From DATKKX01 sp035542775 (GTDB lineage: Bacteria > Planctomycetota > Phycisphaerae > UBA1845 > UTPLA1): DNA of 19,359 nt. Of the stretch, positions 1 to 7,363 are shown piece after piece (the stretch's first letter is position 1; every line of letters starts with the position of its first letter). Location of the stretch: positions 1 through 19,359 of the forward strand of contig DATKKX010000262.1 in the NCBI GenBank assembly GCA_035542775.1, written 5' to 3'. The notes under the pieces are model-generated. The model was not told where the DNA came from. It saw only the letters and a list, made by a program, of their open reading frames with translations, and searched no databases. Both the position numbers and the translations under genes were made by a program.

Positions 1-257
1 CCGGCAACTTCAGCTCGCGTCGTGGGATCGGGCCGGAGTCAATCAGCCTGCACCCACAGGGCATTACGCACGGTCCCCATCCGGGGGCCTACGAAAAGTC
101 GATCGGCACTGAGCGGACCGATGAATTGGCCGTGATGTGCGACACGCACGAGCCGCTCCGTCTCACTACAGTTGCCGCCGCTGTGGAGGACAAGGACTAC
201 CACCGCTCATGGGTGACTCGCGAGGGGGAATCAACGTGGAACACAGAGCCGAAATGA
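1..257 (+). CDS. hmgA: Homogentisate 1,2-dioxygenase, C-terminal fragment (5' end outside window)
   Basis: Read from base 3, this open frame gives 84 residues before TGA at 255-257. It matches the C-terminal cupin end of homogentisate 1,2-dioxygenase, the Fe(II) enzyme that opens the homogentisate ring to maleylacetoacetate in the cytoplasm. The motif SLHPQGITHGPHPGAYE is the family's typical 'HGP' segment; the His encoded at 69-71 corresponds to the last iron-ligand His of the family (His371 in the human enzyme). It continues with ERTDELAVMCDTHEPL and ends soon after a WxxR segment, as in bacterial homologues of the short type. The rest of the gene, including the other iron ligands, lies to the left. 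Its identity is supported by the two neighbouring tyrosine-pathway genes, which face it convergently with only 32 bases between stop codons. Confidence 0.9.
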   Translation, partial: GNFSSRRGIGPESISLHPQGITHGPHPGAYEKSIGTERTDELAVMCDTHEPLRLTTVAAAVEDKDYHRSWVTREGESTWNTEPK

Positions 258-289
258 GCCGGGGCGAGAAACTGAGAATTCACGCCGGC

Positions 290-1384
290 CTATAGATTCC
301 CTCGCCGTGCCTGCTCGCGTTCCAATGATATGAACAAGGCCCTGAAGTTCCCCACGCCGAAGCCCCGCGACCCGTGTCGCTCGATAACCTCGTAAAACAG
401 CGTCGGCCGGTCCTCCACAGGAGCGGTGAAGATCTGGAGCAGATACCCGTCTTCGTCGCGATCGGCCAGGATGCCGAGCTCTCTCAGCTCGCTGAAGTCC
501 TCGTCGATCTTGCCGACGCGTTCTTTCAGGTCCTCGTAGTACGTGTCCGGCACGCGGAGGAAATCGATGCCCCGCTCGCGCAGTGCCCGAACCGTCGCGC
601 AGATATCCTTGCTGTTCATGGCGATGTGCTGTACGCCCGGGCCCTGGTAGAAATCGAGATATTCCTCGATCTGCGATTTCTTGCGGCCCTCGGCGGGCTC
701 GTTGATGGGGAATTTAACCTTGCCGCCGCCGTTCTCCATCACCTTGCTCATCAGGGCGCTGTATTCGGTGCTGATGTCCTTGTCGGTGAAGTGGGCCAGT
801 TGCGTAAAACCGAGGACTTGCTCGAACCAGCGAACCCAGTAGTTCATCTCGCCGAGATAGACGTTGGTGACGACGTGGTCGATGGCCGCCAATCCGACGC
901 CTTCCGGCGCAGGGCCTTCTATCGGCTCGAAGCCGGGAGCGAACACGCCGCGATAGCCGCCGCGCTCGACGAATTTGAACGCCGTGTCGCCGGCATACTT
1001 GATGACGCCGGTCTTGAGCACGCCGTGACGGTCTTCGAATGGCTGCGCCGGCTGGAGGATCGTGGCCCCGCGGGCCTTGACCTCGCGCATGGCGGCTTCG
1101 ACGTCGCCGACCTCCAGAGCGATCACCTTGACCCCGTCGCCGTGCAGGGCACAGTGGCGGGTGATTTCATGGTCGGCCGCCAGCGCGCTGGTCAGCACGA
1201 ACCGCACCAGGCCCTGCTGCATGAGGTAACTGGCCCGGTCGCGGCAGCCGGTTTCCAAACCCAGCCGGGCCACCGGCCGAAACCCAAGGACGCGGCTGTA
1301 ATACTGCGCCGCCTGCCTGGCATTGCCGACGTAGAACTCGAGATGGTCGTAGCCGCGAATGGGCAGAAAATCGGTTTGTGACAT
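290..1384 (-). CDS. hppD: 4-hydroxyphenylpyruvate dioxygenase
   Basis: This Fe(II) dioxygenase converts 4-hydroxyphenylpyruvate to homogentisate, the second step of tyrosine breakdown. The 364-residue product has the usual family length and two vicinal-oxygen-chelate halves: residues about 8-150 (GYDHLEFYVGNARQAAQYY) and about 165-345. The three expected iron ligands are visible: His170 in AAIDHVVTNV, His253 in GVQHIAMNSKDI and Glu332 in LFYEVIER. The C-terminal helix with GFGVGNFRALF is typical. The open frame extends to a TTG at 1471, but I prefer ATG at 1384, preceded by AGGA at 1394-1397 with a 9-base spacer; the extra 29 residues look unlike the family. The upstream gap of 145 bases to fumarylacetoacetase holds a weak promoter candidate, so it may be transcribed both from the operon and on its own. 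Confidence 0.96.
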   Translation of the reverse strand: MSQTDFLPIRGYDHLEFYVGNARQAAQYYSRVLGFRPVARLGLETGCRDRASYLMQQGLVRFVLTSALAADHEITRHCALHGDGVKVIALEVGDVEAAMREVKARGATILQPAQPFEDRHGVLKTGVIKYAGDTAFKFVERGGYRGVFAPGFEPIEGPAPEGVGLAAIDHVVTNVYLGEMNYWVRWFEQVLGFTQLAHFTDKDISTEYSALMSKVMENGGGKVKFPINEPAEGRKKSQIEEYLDFYQGPGVQHIAMNSKDICATVRALRERGIDFLRVPDTYYEDLKERVGKIDEDFSELRELGILADRDEDGYLLQIFTAPVEDRPTLFYEVIERHGSRGFGVGNFRALFISLEREQARRGNL

Positions 1385-1453
1385 GGCTCTGGGTCCTGTT
1401 TTTTTCGATCGGCCCGCAAGTCCCGGCCCGCTATGCCGAAGGGCCCCTGAGAG

Positions 1454-1482
1454 ATTCTTGTGCTGCTCCAAGAGCTCGGCAA
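1454..1482 (-). promoter_or_regulatory. Possible sigma70-like promoter before hppD
   Basis: On the minus strand TTGCCG (1477-1482) and AAGAAT (1454-1459) are separated by 17 bases, each matching 4 of 6 consensus positions. It lies in the 145-base gap after fumarylacetoacetase and would give a leader of roughly 60 bases to the ATG at 1384. The match is modest and could be chance. Confidence 0.3.
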
Positions 1483-1529
1483 CTTGGCGCGTCGCCCGCG
1501 GCTGCGAGAGGATTCAGCTAGACCTGCGG

Positions 1530-2822
1530 TCACAACTCCCGCGCCGGCAGGATTCGCCCCGTTGCCTCGCCGAAGCCGACCCGATAGCCGTTCCCCTGGC
1601 ACCAGCCGGTCAGCGTGATCCGATCGCCGTCCTGGATGAACCGGCGCTCCTCGCCGTTGGGGAACTTGATCGGCCGCTCCCCGCGCCAGGCGAGCTCCAG
1701 CATGCTGCCATACGCCTCCGCCGTGGGGCCGCTGATCGTGCCGGAGGCCAGCAGATCGCCGGGGCGGAGGTTGCAGCCTGTGATCGTATGGTGGGCAAGC
1801 TGCTGGCTCATGTTCCAGTAGAGATACTTGAAGTTGGTGCGGCAGATTGTGTGCGGGCGATCCATGTTCGCGCCCTGCAGGCTCGCCTCCAGGTGAATGT
1901 CGCAGGCCTGGTCGCCGCGCAAGCGTAGATACGGCAGCGGCTGTGGATCCTGGGTCGGGCCGGCACAGCGGAACGGCTCCAACGCCTCGCACGTCACCAC
2001 CCATGGCGAAATCGTCGTGCCGAAATTCTTGGCCAGGAACGGGCCGAGTGGGACGTATTCCCACTTTTGGATGTCGCGGGCACTCCAGTCGTTGACCAGC
2101 ACCATCCCGAAGATGTATTCCGCCGCTTGCTCGATCGGGATTGGGCGGCCCAGATCATTGCCCGGTCCGATGAAGAAGCCGGTCTCCAACTCGAAATCGA
2201 CCAGTCGACTTGGTCCGAACGTGGGGGCGTTCGCCTCGTCGCTCTTGGTCTGCCCGCACGGCCGGTGCAGATCCGTGCCGCTGAGCACCACCGAGCTGGC
2301 CCGCCCGTGGTAGCCGACGGGCATCCAGAGGTAGTTCGGCATGAGGGCGTTTTCCTTGCCGCGAAACATCATCCCCACGTTGGTGGCATGCTCGCGCGAG
2401 GAGTAGAAATCGGTGTAATCTCCGATCTCGACTGGTATGCACATCTCCGCCGACGCCGCCGGTATCAACGCGCTGCGGCGAAGCGACTGGTCGTCGCGCA
2501 GGGTGCGTTCGTCCTCGCGGAGTAGCCAGCTGATCGTCTGCCTCGCTTGCCGCCAGGCGGGACGGCCGAGTGACATGAACTTGTTCAGCGACGGCCGGTC
2601 GAAGACGCGGGCGGTGCCGAAATTCGCCTCTGCAAAGAGGCCTCGGCTCTCCAACACCGACAGATCCAGGACCATGTCGCCGATGGCGACGCCGACCCGC
2701 GGCCGCTCGCCACGGGTCGGACGAAACACGCCGTAGGGAAGATTCTGGATCGGGAAGTGCGACTCCGCCGTTACCAGGACAAAGGAACGCAGTCGCGGAT
2801 CATTGGTTGGGTCCATAGGCAT
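1530..2822 (-). CDS. fahA: Fumarylacetoacetase
   Basis: This enzyme hydrolyses fumarylacetoacetate to fumarate and acetoacetate, the last step of tyrosine catabolism. The 430-residue protein has the family's N-terminal SH3-like domain (about 1-125) followed by the catalytic FAH fold. All key residues stand at a constant offset of +12 from the mouse enzyme: metal ligand Asp138 and catalytic His145 in TDFYSSREHATNVGMMFRG, Glu211 and Glu213 in DFELETGFF, Asp245 in VNDWSARD, and Lys265 in FLAKNFG. LLASGTISGP is also present. The start ATG at 2822 lies 12 bases after the stop of the upstream unknown gene; a second in-frame ATG at 2816 is possible. No strong ribosome site is seen, so translation may depend on coupling to the gene before it. 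The active site looks intact. Confidence 0.96.
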   Translation of the reverse strand: MPMDPTNDPRLRSFVLVTAESHFPIQNLPYGVFRPTRGERPRVGVAIGDMVLDLSVLESRGLFAEANFGTARVFDRPSLNKFMSLGRPAWRQARQTISWLLREDERTLRDDQSLRRSALIPAASAEMCIPVEIGDYTDFYSSREHATNVGMMFRGKENALMPNYLWMPVGYHGRASSVVLSGTDLHRPCGQTKSDEANAPTFGPSRLVDFELETGFFIGPGNDLGRPIPIEQAAEYIFGMVLVNDWSARDIQKWEYVPLGPFLAKNFGTTISPWVVTCEALEPFRCAGPTQDPQPLPYLRLRGDQACDIHLEASLQGANMDRPHTICRTNFKYLYWNMSQQLAHHTITGCNLRPGDLLASGTISGPTAEAYGSMLELAWRGERPIKFPNGEERRFIQDGDRITLTGWCQGNGYRVGFGEATGRILPAREL

Positions 2823-2834
2823 TTGGCAAGGAAT

Positions 2835-3878
2835 TCAAATCAGCCCAAGTTCTCGCAGCTCGTCCCGCGGCTCCTCGAAGCTGCAGCTTCCAAAACTGAT
2901 CACGCGGCGTCGCCGGGCGTATTCGATCTCGTTGATCGTGGCTTCCGCGTCGTTCCAACCGAAAAAGTCCTCGGAGAAGTGGAACTCGCGGAAATCCTCC
3001 TCCTCGACGATGGCCGCCAGGTCGTTGTATTCCAGCTCCAGCGCATCTACGAGGATGCCCGCTGCCAGGACGTTCATGAATCCGTGTACGTACACTCCGA
3101 GAGCCGGATCGATCCGCCGCGTCGGGTGATGGAGGCCGGCGGTGAATTTCAGCGGAACGTGACCGCGGATGCTCTCCTCGATGACCGCTGCCACCTTCTC
3201 AACCGAAGGAATCGCGCCAGCACCGACTCCACCACATCGCAGCTTGATCCCTCCGACGCCGCGACCAGAGAGCAATGCAGCCTCCTCCTGGCGTTCATCG
3301 TAGTTGTCTGGCTCGGTTCCCGGCTGCGCGGCCGGAACGGCGGCGCCATTCAGCACTGCCAGGGTGTGTGCCATTAGCTGGGTGGCCAATCGGTAGTCCC
3401 CGGTCAACGGGGGCTCATAAAATCGCCGGACCGACGACAGGCCGGCTGCTTCGAAGACCGCCGTGGCATCGGGCAGCAGGCTCTCCGCATAGTCGCGCCA
3501 ATCGCTGTCGACGGGCTCGGACGGAAAGCGCATCTCAAAACTCTCTACTCTGACGCCGCTATGGTGCGTTTCCTGCAGCCGATGGACGGTCTCCAGATCG
3601 CGCCGCAGGTTTTCGAGAAAGACCGTATCGGTCTCACCGCCACGGTCGACCACCGCAAGGCGGAGCGGCGGCCCCTCGCTGAACAGCTCGTCGATGTATG
3701 GGCCCAATTCGCCCAGGAGGTCGACCGGGCAGACGAAACGCGCCAGCATCCAGCCCTCGGGCTCCCTGCGATAGCGCGCATAGTTGCGGACGGACTCGTT
3801 GAGCGATAGCCGCGCGGGCGGAAACAAGCCCGCGTAATCAACCATGTCACTGAAAAACGTGCGCTGACTGGGGTGCAT
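2835..3878 (-). CDS. Unknown protein in tyrosine-catabolism operon
   Basis: I do not recognise a named family. From ATG at 3878 the product is 347 residues, soluble, with no signal peptide or membrane segment. This start has GGAG at 3887-3890 with an 8-base spacer; an upstream in-frame start at 3935 would add 19 unconvincing residues. Stretches that look conserved are MVDYAGLFPPA (12-22), GGIKLRCGG (209-217), PLKFTAGLHHPTRR (242-255), VHGFMNVLAAG (264-274) and ISFGSCSFEEP (327-337). The alternation of short beta-like strands ending in Lys/Arg/His with helices suggests a TIM-barrel-like enzyme, with Lys212, Lys244, His250, His251 and His265 as possible active-site residues; this is inference. 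It is the first gene of a unit with fumarylacetoacetase (12-base gap) and hppD, so a role in aromatic amino-acid breakdown is likely. It does not resemble glutathione-dependent maleylacetoacetate isomerase. Confidence 0.85.
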   Translation of the reverse strand: MHPSQRTFFSDMVDYAGLFPPARLSLNESVRNYARYRREPEGWMLARFVCPVDLLGELGPYIDELFSEGPPLRLAVVDRGGETDTVFLENLRRDLETVHRLQETHHSGVRVESFEMRFPSEPVDSDWRDYAESLLPDATAVFEAAGLSSVRRFYEPPLTGDYRLATQLMAHTLAVLNGAAVPAAQPGTEPDNYDERQEEAALLSGRGVGGIKLRCGGVGAGAIPSVEKVAAVIEESIRGHVPLKFTAGLHHPTRRIDPALGVYVHGFMNVLAAGILVDALELEYNDLAAIVEEEDFREFHFSEDFFGWNDAEATINEIEYARRRRVISFGSCSFEEPRDELRELGLI

Positions 3879-4092
3879 TCGATTTGCTCCGGTCCCGTGG
3901 AATTGTAGCGCTGACCGGCGGCCGCGGCTGAACAAATGGCGATGTTATCCGATGGCCGGCGGTCTGCGGCGCAATCTGGGGATCTGAGCCGGGCAAAATC
4001 AGCGCTCCGATGCAATCCTCGCGGCCGGACATGATCGGTCGCGGCGTCGGGTCATGCCGCTCTGAGCGGGTCTTTTCTGCAGTCTGGTCATT

Positions 4093-5718
4093 TCACGTTC
4101 TCACTGCGTGTTTCTGGGGGCACTCTGCCTCCGTTGGGCGAATTCTGCAAAGTCGGTTGTGGCACGAACATCCCAATCGGCGAGCATCCGAAATCTCCGC
4201 TCGTACCGTGCCGTCACGTACAGGACCTCGTCTCTCGCCACCATCTCTTCCCCGGCATAATATAAGGTACAGCTTGACCCGCCCTTCCGCGGGGACCTCC
4301 TGGGCGTCCTGCGCAATGATGAAAGGATGACCGTACTTCACCCATAATCGCGAGGACACGCCCCAATTGGCCGCGAAGTCGGATAGGGCGTCCGACATCC
4401 CGACCGGTGCCAGTTGGGGACGGTCATCGACGAGATTGTACGTCACAATCGCCCGGATCCTGTCCGTCATCGCGGCGTCGACCACGGCCCAGGCCCTGTC
4501 ATCCGCCACTTTTTGGCTTCTCCACACCTCTTGCAGCGAATAGGTCATGGTGAAGCCCAGATACGCGATAGCGCCGGTGAGAAGCAAGGCCAGCGTTCTC
4601 GCGATGACGAACGGCGACAGCTTGATGAGCATCGACAGAAGGGCAACTACCAGCAACAGCGTCGGGATGGCCGCGACATAGATGTACCGCGTCGCCGACG
4701 AGGTGCGTTCTCCGGTCAGCGCCCCGTACAAACACGGCAAGGCGGCGCCGACGGCGCACGCCGCGCACCAGCCGGCCATCTTCCACAAATCCACCATGCG
4801 CGGCGACCGTAGCGACAGCGGTGCCAGCCGGAACGTCGCCCACAACAGGATGAGGCTGGAGAGGCTGCTGGTCGCGATCATTCTCATCCCGGGCCTTACT
4901 GAGAACCCGCCGAATACCCAGCTTGTGACGTCGAGCATCCTGCCCATGAGCTTTCCGTATTCGAGAATGTATTTCCGCACGACCTCGAAGACAACCGCCG
5001 GGCTTTGATGCGGCAGGGCGGAGGGTTGCGGCGTTGACCGCATCAGGAAGAGAACGTACACCGCCAGAGTAACAAGGCCGAGGAGCATCGGCACGGCGAG
5101 CCGGACAGCGCCGTACCACGAGCGATTTCTGATCCCCCGTACCATCGCCGGGATGAGGAACAGGACCAGACCGGCATAGAGCAGCGGAATAGTCTGCTCT
5201 CCGGACAATTCTGCAATCATGGTCACGACGCTGATTCGCAGAACGTCCAGCCACCGCCGGTCGCTCGGCGTGCAGATCCAGTAGATCTGCAGAATGAGAA
5301 GCTGGAACGGCAGCACAAAGAACCAGTTATTCAGGAAGAACAGGGCGTTGGAGGAAGTCGGCGGGAGGAGCACGATCGCGCCGCACACGAATCCGTGCCA
5401 CAGCGACCTCAGAAACCGCGACGCGAGCCGCGCCACCAGGCAGGAGCCGAGCAGATGAAAAAGGAGAATGAAAAGGAAATAGGGGATCGGCGAGTAGCGC
5501 CCCAGGTAGCCGACCAGGGTCTGCACCACCCACGACAGGCCGAAGATCCGCGGCGGCATGCTGGCAATCCACTCGTTCGTGGCCAGGAACCACAATGTCC
5601 CGGGAAGCCCCCGCACTTTCAACGTCTCGTCGAACCCGTGGATGTTCGACCAGTCGTCGACGATCAGCCGGAAAACGGAAAAATTGCCAGATGGGACGTG
5701 TCGCGTGGCCGGCGTCAT
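4093..5718 (-). CDS. Multi-pass membrane protein, GT-C-like, apparently frameshifted and N-terminally short
   Basis: The 541-residue frame encodes a hydrophobic protein with about nine to eleven membrane segments, beginning at PIPYFLFILLFHLLGS. The early loop FRLIVDDWSNIHG carries the acidic pair usual after the first membrane helix of GT-C glycosyltransferases and similar glycan-modifying proteins; the family is not certain. Two defects are visible. First, ATG at 5718 has no ribosome site, an in-frame TGA stands just upstream (5725-5727), and the expected first membrane helix is missing. Second, near 4256-4262 the reading frame seems to shift: the annotated frame ends in a Cys/Arg/Gly-rich tail to 4093, while the +1 frame continues naturally as LYYAGEEMVARDEVLYVTAR and stops at 4101. 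The gene may be a pseudogene, or the frameshift may be an assembly error. It is the last gene of the minus-strand glycan cluster, 91 bases after the GT2-methyltransferase gene. Confidence 0.65.
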   Translation of the reverse strand: MTPATRHVPSGNFSVFRLIVDDWSNIHGFDETLKVRGLPGTLWFLATNEWIASMPPRIFGLSWVVQTLVGYLGRYSPIPYFLFILLFHLLGSCLVARLASRFLRSLWHGFVCGAIVLLPPTSSNALFFLNNWFFVLPFQLLILQIYWICTPSDRRWLDVLRISVVTMIAELSGEQTIPLLYAGLVLFLIPAMVRGIRNRSWYGAVRLAVPMLLGLVTLAVYVLFLMRSTPQPSALPHQSPAVVFEVVRKYILEYGKLMGRMLDVTSWVFGGFSVRPGMRMIATSSLSSLILLWATFRLAPLSLRSPRMVDLWKMAGWCAACAVGAALPCLYGALTGERTSSATRYIYVAAIPTLLLVVALLSMLIKLSPFVIARTLALLLTGAIAYLGFTMTYSLQEVWRSQKVADDRAWAVVDAAMTDRIRAIVTYNLVDDRPQLAPVGMSDALSDFAANWGVSSRLWVKYGHPFIIAQDAQEVPAEGRVKLYLILCRGRDGGERRGPVRDGTVRAEISDARRLGCSCHNRLCRIRPTEAECPQKHAVRT

Positions 5719-5809
5719 ATGTGGTCACTGCGGAAACGCGCACGGGCTCTGCTGGTGCGCGCCTCTGCCGTTCGGGATCTCCGAGCGGCGCGTGCATGGA
5801 GATTCTCTA

Positions 5810-7339
5810 TTATTGGAGGACGCTTTCCCGGCAAGGAGATCTGGCAACACCGGCAGAGCGCCGCTGCAGGAGCGCGGGCTCAGATTGATCCACAGCGGGA
5901 TTGGGCCTTTCGCTGTGCGGCTGCTTCACGCCGACCACGATAGATTGTATGAACATGTCGCGGATGCTGAAAGAATAGCTGCGCATCGCGAAACCGGACT
6001 GGATCAGCACCGCCTGCGCCTCAGTCTTGTTCTTGAGAAGGGATGGCTCGGGCGGATGGAGTCGCCGGTCGCTGCGAAAGACATGCTTGATTATGAAGTG
6101 GACCGCCCGCAGCACGAAAACGCTGGACGCCAGAGAATGCGGCCAGAACACCAGGACCATGCCGCCTGGGCGAAGCACGCGGTGGAATTCCCGAAGCATC
6201 CTGACGATTTCATCGCGCGAGAAATGTTCCAGCACGCCGAGATTGTAGACGCCGTCCACCGACTGGTCATCCTGGGGCAGCGCGAAAACGCTGGCATGCT
6301 CCAGTTGATGGAACCGCGGATTATTCTGTGAATAGAGGTACAAGGCCTGCGCAGAGACATCCACCGCGGTGATGCGGAAATCCTCTTGCAGGTTCTGATC
6401 AACCTGCCCGCTTCCACAGCCGGCGTGTATCAGGTGCGCGCCGGGGGCAAAAGTCCGCCGCAATGCACGCTCCAGATTGGGTTTGATGAAGAGCCTGCGG
6501 TAGATCGCGGCGATCAACTCGTATGCCAGGCCGGATGTATCCTGCTTCTTCTCCCAATACGCATCCCAGCCCTGTGAGTCGTGCAACGCCGGATTCAGCG
6601 GCACCTTGCGGCCCGGCTGAAACCGACCCGGATTGATGTGGCTCTCCAGCCACAGCTTCACCAGGAACTCGGCGCTGCGGGCCGCATCGCGAAGGCTCAT
6701 CTTGGAGTGGCCGTACGTGCGGGCCGTCAAGACGATGGGCAGTTCCTTGACGGTATGTCCCGCATGGATGAGCACGAACAGGCTCTCGAAGAAGAAGGCG
6801 TAGCTGCGGGAAACGACCACGTCGAACAGTTCTTGCGGAATGCGCCGCAGGTTATAGACGCGGAATGCGCCGCTGGCGTCGTGCGGCATGTTCAGGCAAT
6901 GCCTGGTCAAGAAGTGCCCCAGAAAAGTGAGGAACCTCCGCATGGCATTCCAGCCGGGCAGGCTGTCGCGCCTCATCCAGCGTGAGGCGACGGCAATGTC
7001 GCAGTTCTCGGCAAGCTTCAGCATCCGCGGTATGTCCGCCGGGTTGTGCGTGAAATCGCAGTCCATGGTGACGAGGCGGTCGTACCCGTGCTCGTAGGCG
7101 TAGCGAATGCCTTCCATGTGGGCGCTGCCCACCCCGAGCTTGCCGGTGCGATGGATCACCTTGAGATGGGAGTTTTTCGACGCCAGCCCGTCGAGCAACT
7201 CTCCCGTCCCGTCGGGAGAGTTGTCATCCATGAAGAGAATGTCCAGGTTCAGGCCCAGCGCGGTGATTTCGTTCAGCATCCGGCCGACGTTTTCCTTCTC
7301 GTTGTACGTCGGGATGAAAACCAGGATTCCGTCAGACAT
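5810..7339 (-). CDS. Fused GT2 (polyprenol-phosphate sugar synthase type) and SAM methyltransferase
   Basis: Two enzymes in one 509-residue chain. Residues about 5-235 are a GT-A glycosyltransferase of the dolichol-phosphate-mannose-synthase type: VFIPTYNEKENV (7-18), FMDDNSPDGTGELL (36-49), RTGKLGVGSAHMEG (64-77), the metal-binding MDCDFTHNP (92-100), and YGHSKMS (209-215) near the end. Such enzymes move a sugar from GDP or UDP to polyprenyl phosphate on the cytoplasmic membrane face. It lacks the C-terminal membrane helices some relatives carry. Residues about 255-475 are a class I methyltransferase: HAGCGSGQ (305-312), AVDVS (325-329), GVYNLGVLEHF (363-373), LRPGGMVLVFWP (389-400). ATG at 7339 is chosen over TTG at 7342 because AAGGAG at 7349-7354 sits 9 bases before it. 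The gene follows the SDR by 24 bases. The last 35 residues are polar and look non-conserved. A possible role is making and methylating a lipid-linked sugar. Confidence 0.9.
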   Translation of the reverse strand: MSDGILVFIPTYNEKENVGRMLNEITALGLNLDILFMDDNSPDGTGELLDGLASKNSHLKVIHRTGKLGVGSAHMEGIRYAYEHGYDRLVTMDCDFTHNPADIPRMLKLAENCDIAVASRWMRRDSLPGWNAMRRFLTFLGHFLTRHCLNMPHDASGAFRVYNLRRIPQELFDVVVSRSYAFFFESLFVLIHAGHTVKELPIVLTARTYGHSKMSLRDAARSAEFLVKLWLESHINPGRFQPGRKVPLNPALHDSQGWDAYWEKKQDTSGLAYELIAAIYRRLFIKPNLERALRRTFAPGAHLIHAGCGSGQVDQNLQEDFRITAVDVSAQALYLYSQNNPRFHQLEHASVFALPQDDQSVDGVYNLGVLEHFSRDEIVRMLREFHRVLRPGGMVLVFWPHSLASSVFVLRAVHFIIKHVFRSDRRLHPPEPSLLKNKTEAQAVLIQSGFAMRSYSFSIRDMFIQSIVVGVKQPHSERPNPAVDQSEPALLQRRSAGVARSPCRESVLQ

Positions 7340-7348
7340 CAAACCGGG

Positions 7349-7354
7349 CTCCTT
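7349..7354 (-). promoter_or_regulatory. Ribosome binding site deciding the start at 7339
   Basis: AAGGAG on the minus strand with a 9-base spacer to ATG at 7339. It lies in the 24-base gap after the SDR stop codon and favours ATG 7339 over the adjacent TTG at 7342. Confidence 0.75.
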
Positions 7355-7363
7355 CCATCCGTC

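Noticed and set aside
258..289. Possible bidirectional terminator between the convergent hmgA and hppD genes.
   Set aside because: The 32-base gap has no stable hairpin and no T tract on either strand.
374..1381. Long plus-strand open frame opposite hppD.
   Set aside because: It is the antisense shadow of a clear dioxygenase gene in GC-rich DNA and resembles no protein family.
3902..3974. Possible promoter for the tyrosine operon: -10-like TACAAT (3902-3907) or GATAAC (3944-3949) with TTGCGC (3969-3974) on the minus strand.
   Set aside because: TACAAT has no -35 box at a usable distance, and the other pair needs a 19-base spacer with poor matches. A promoter must exist upstream of 3878, but I cannot place it.
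4057..4078. Hairpin CCGCT-CTG-AGCGG followed by a T-rich stretch, like a plus-strand terminator.
   Set aside because: No plus-strand gene reads into it. In the minus direction, which the nearby genes use, no T tract follows. The stem is only 5 bp.
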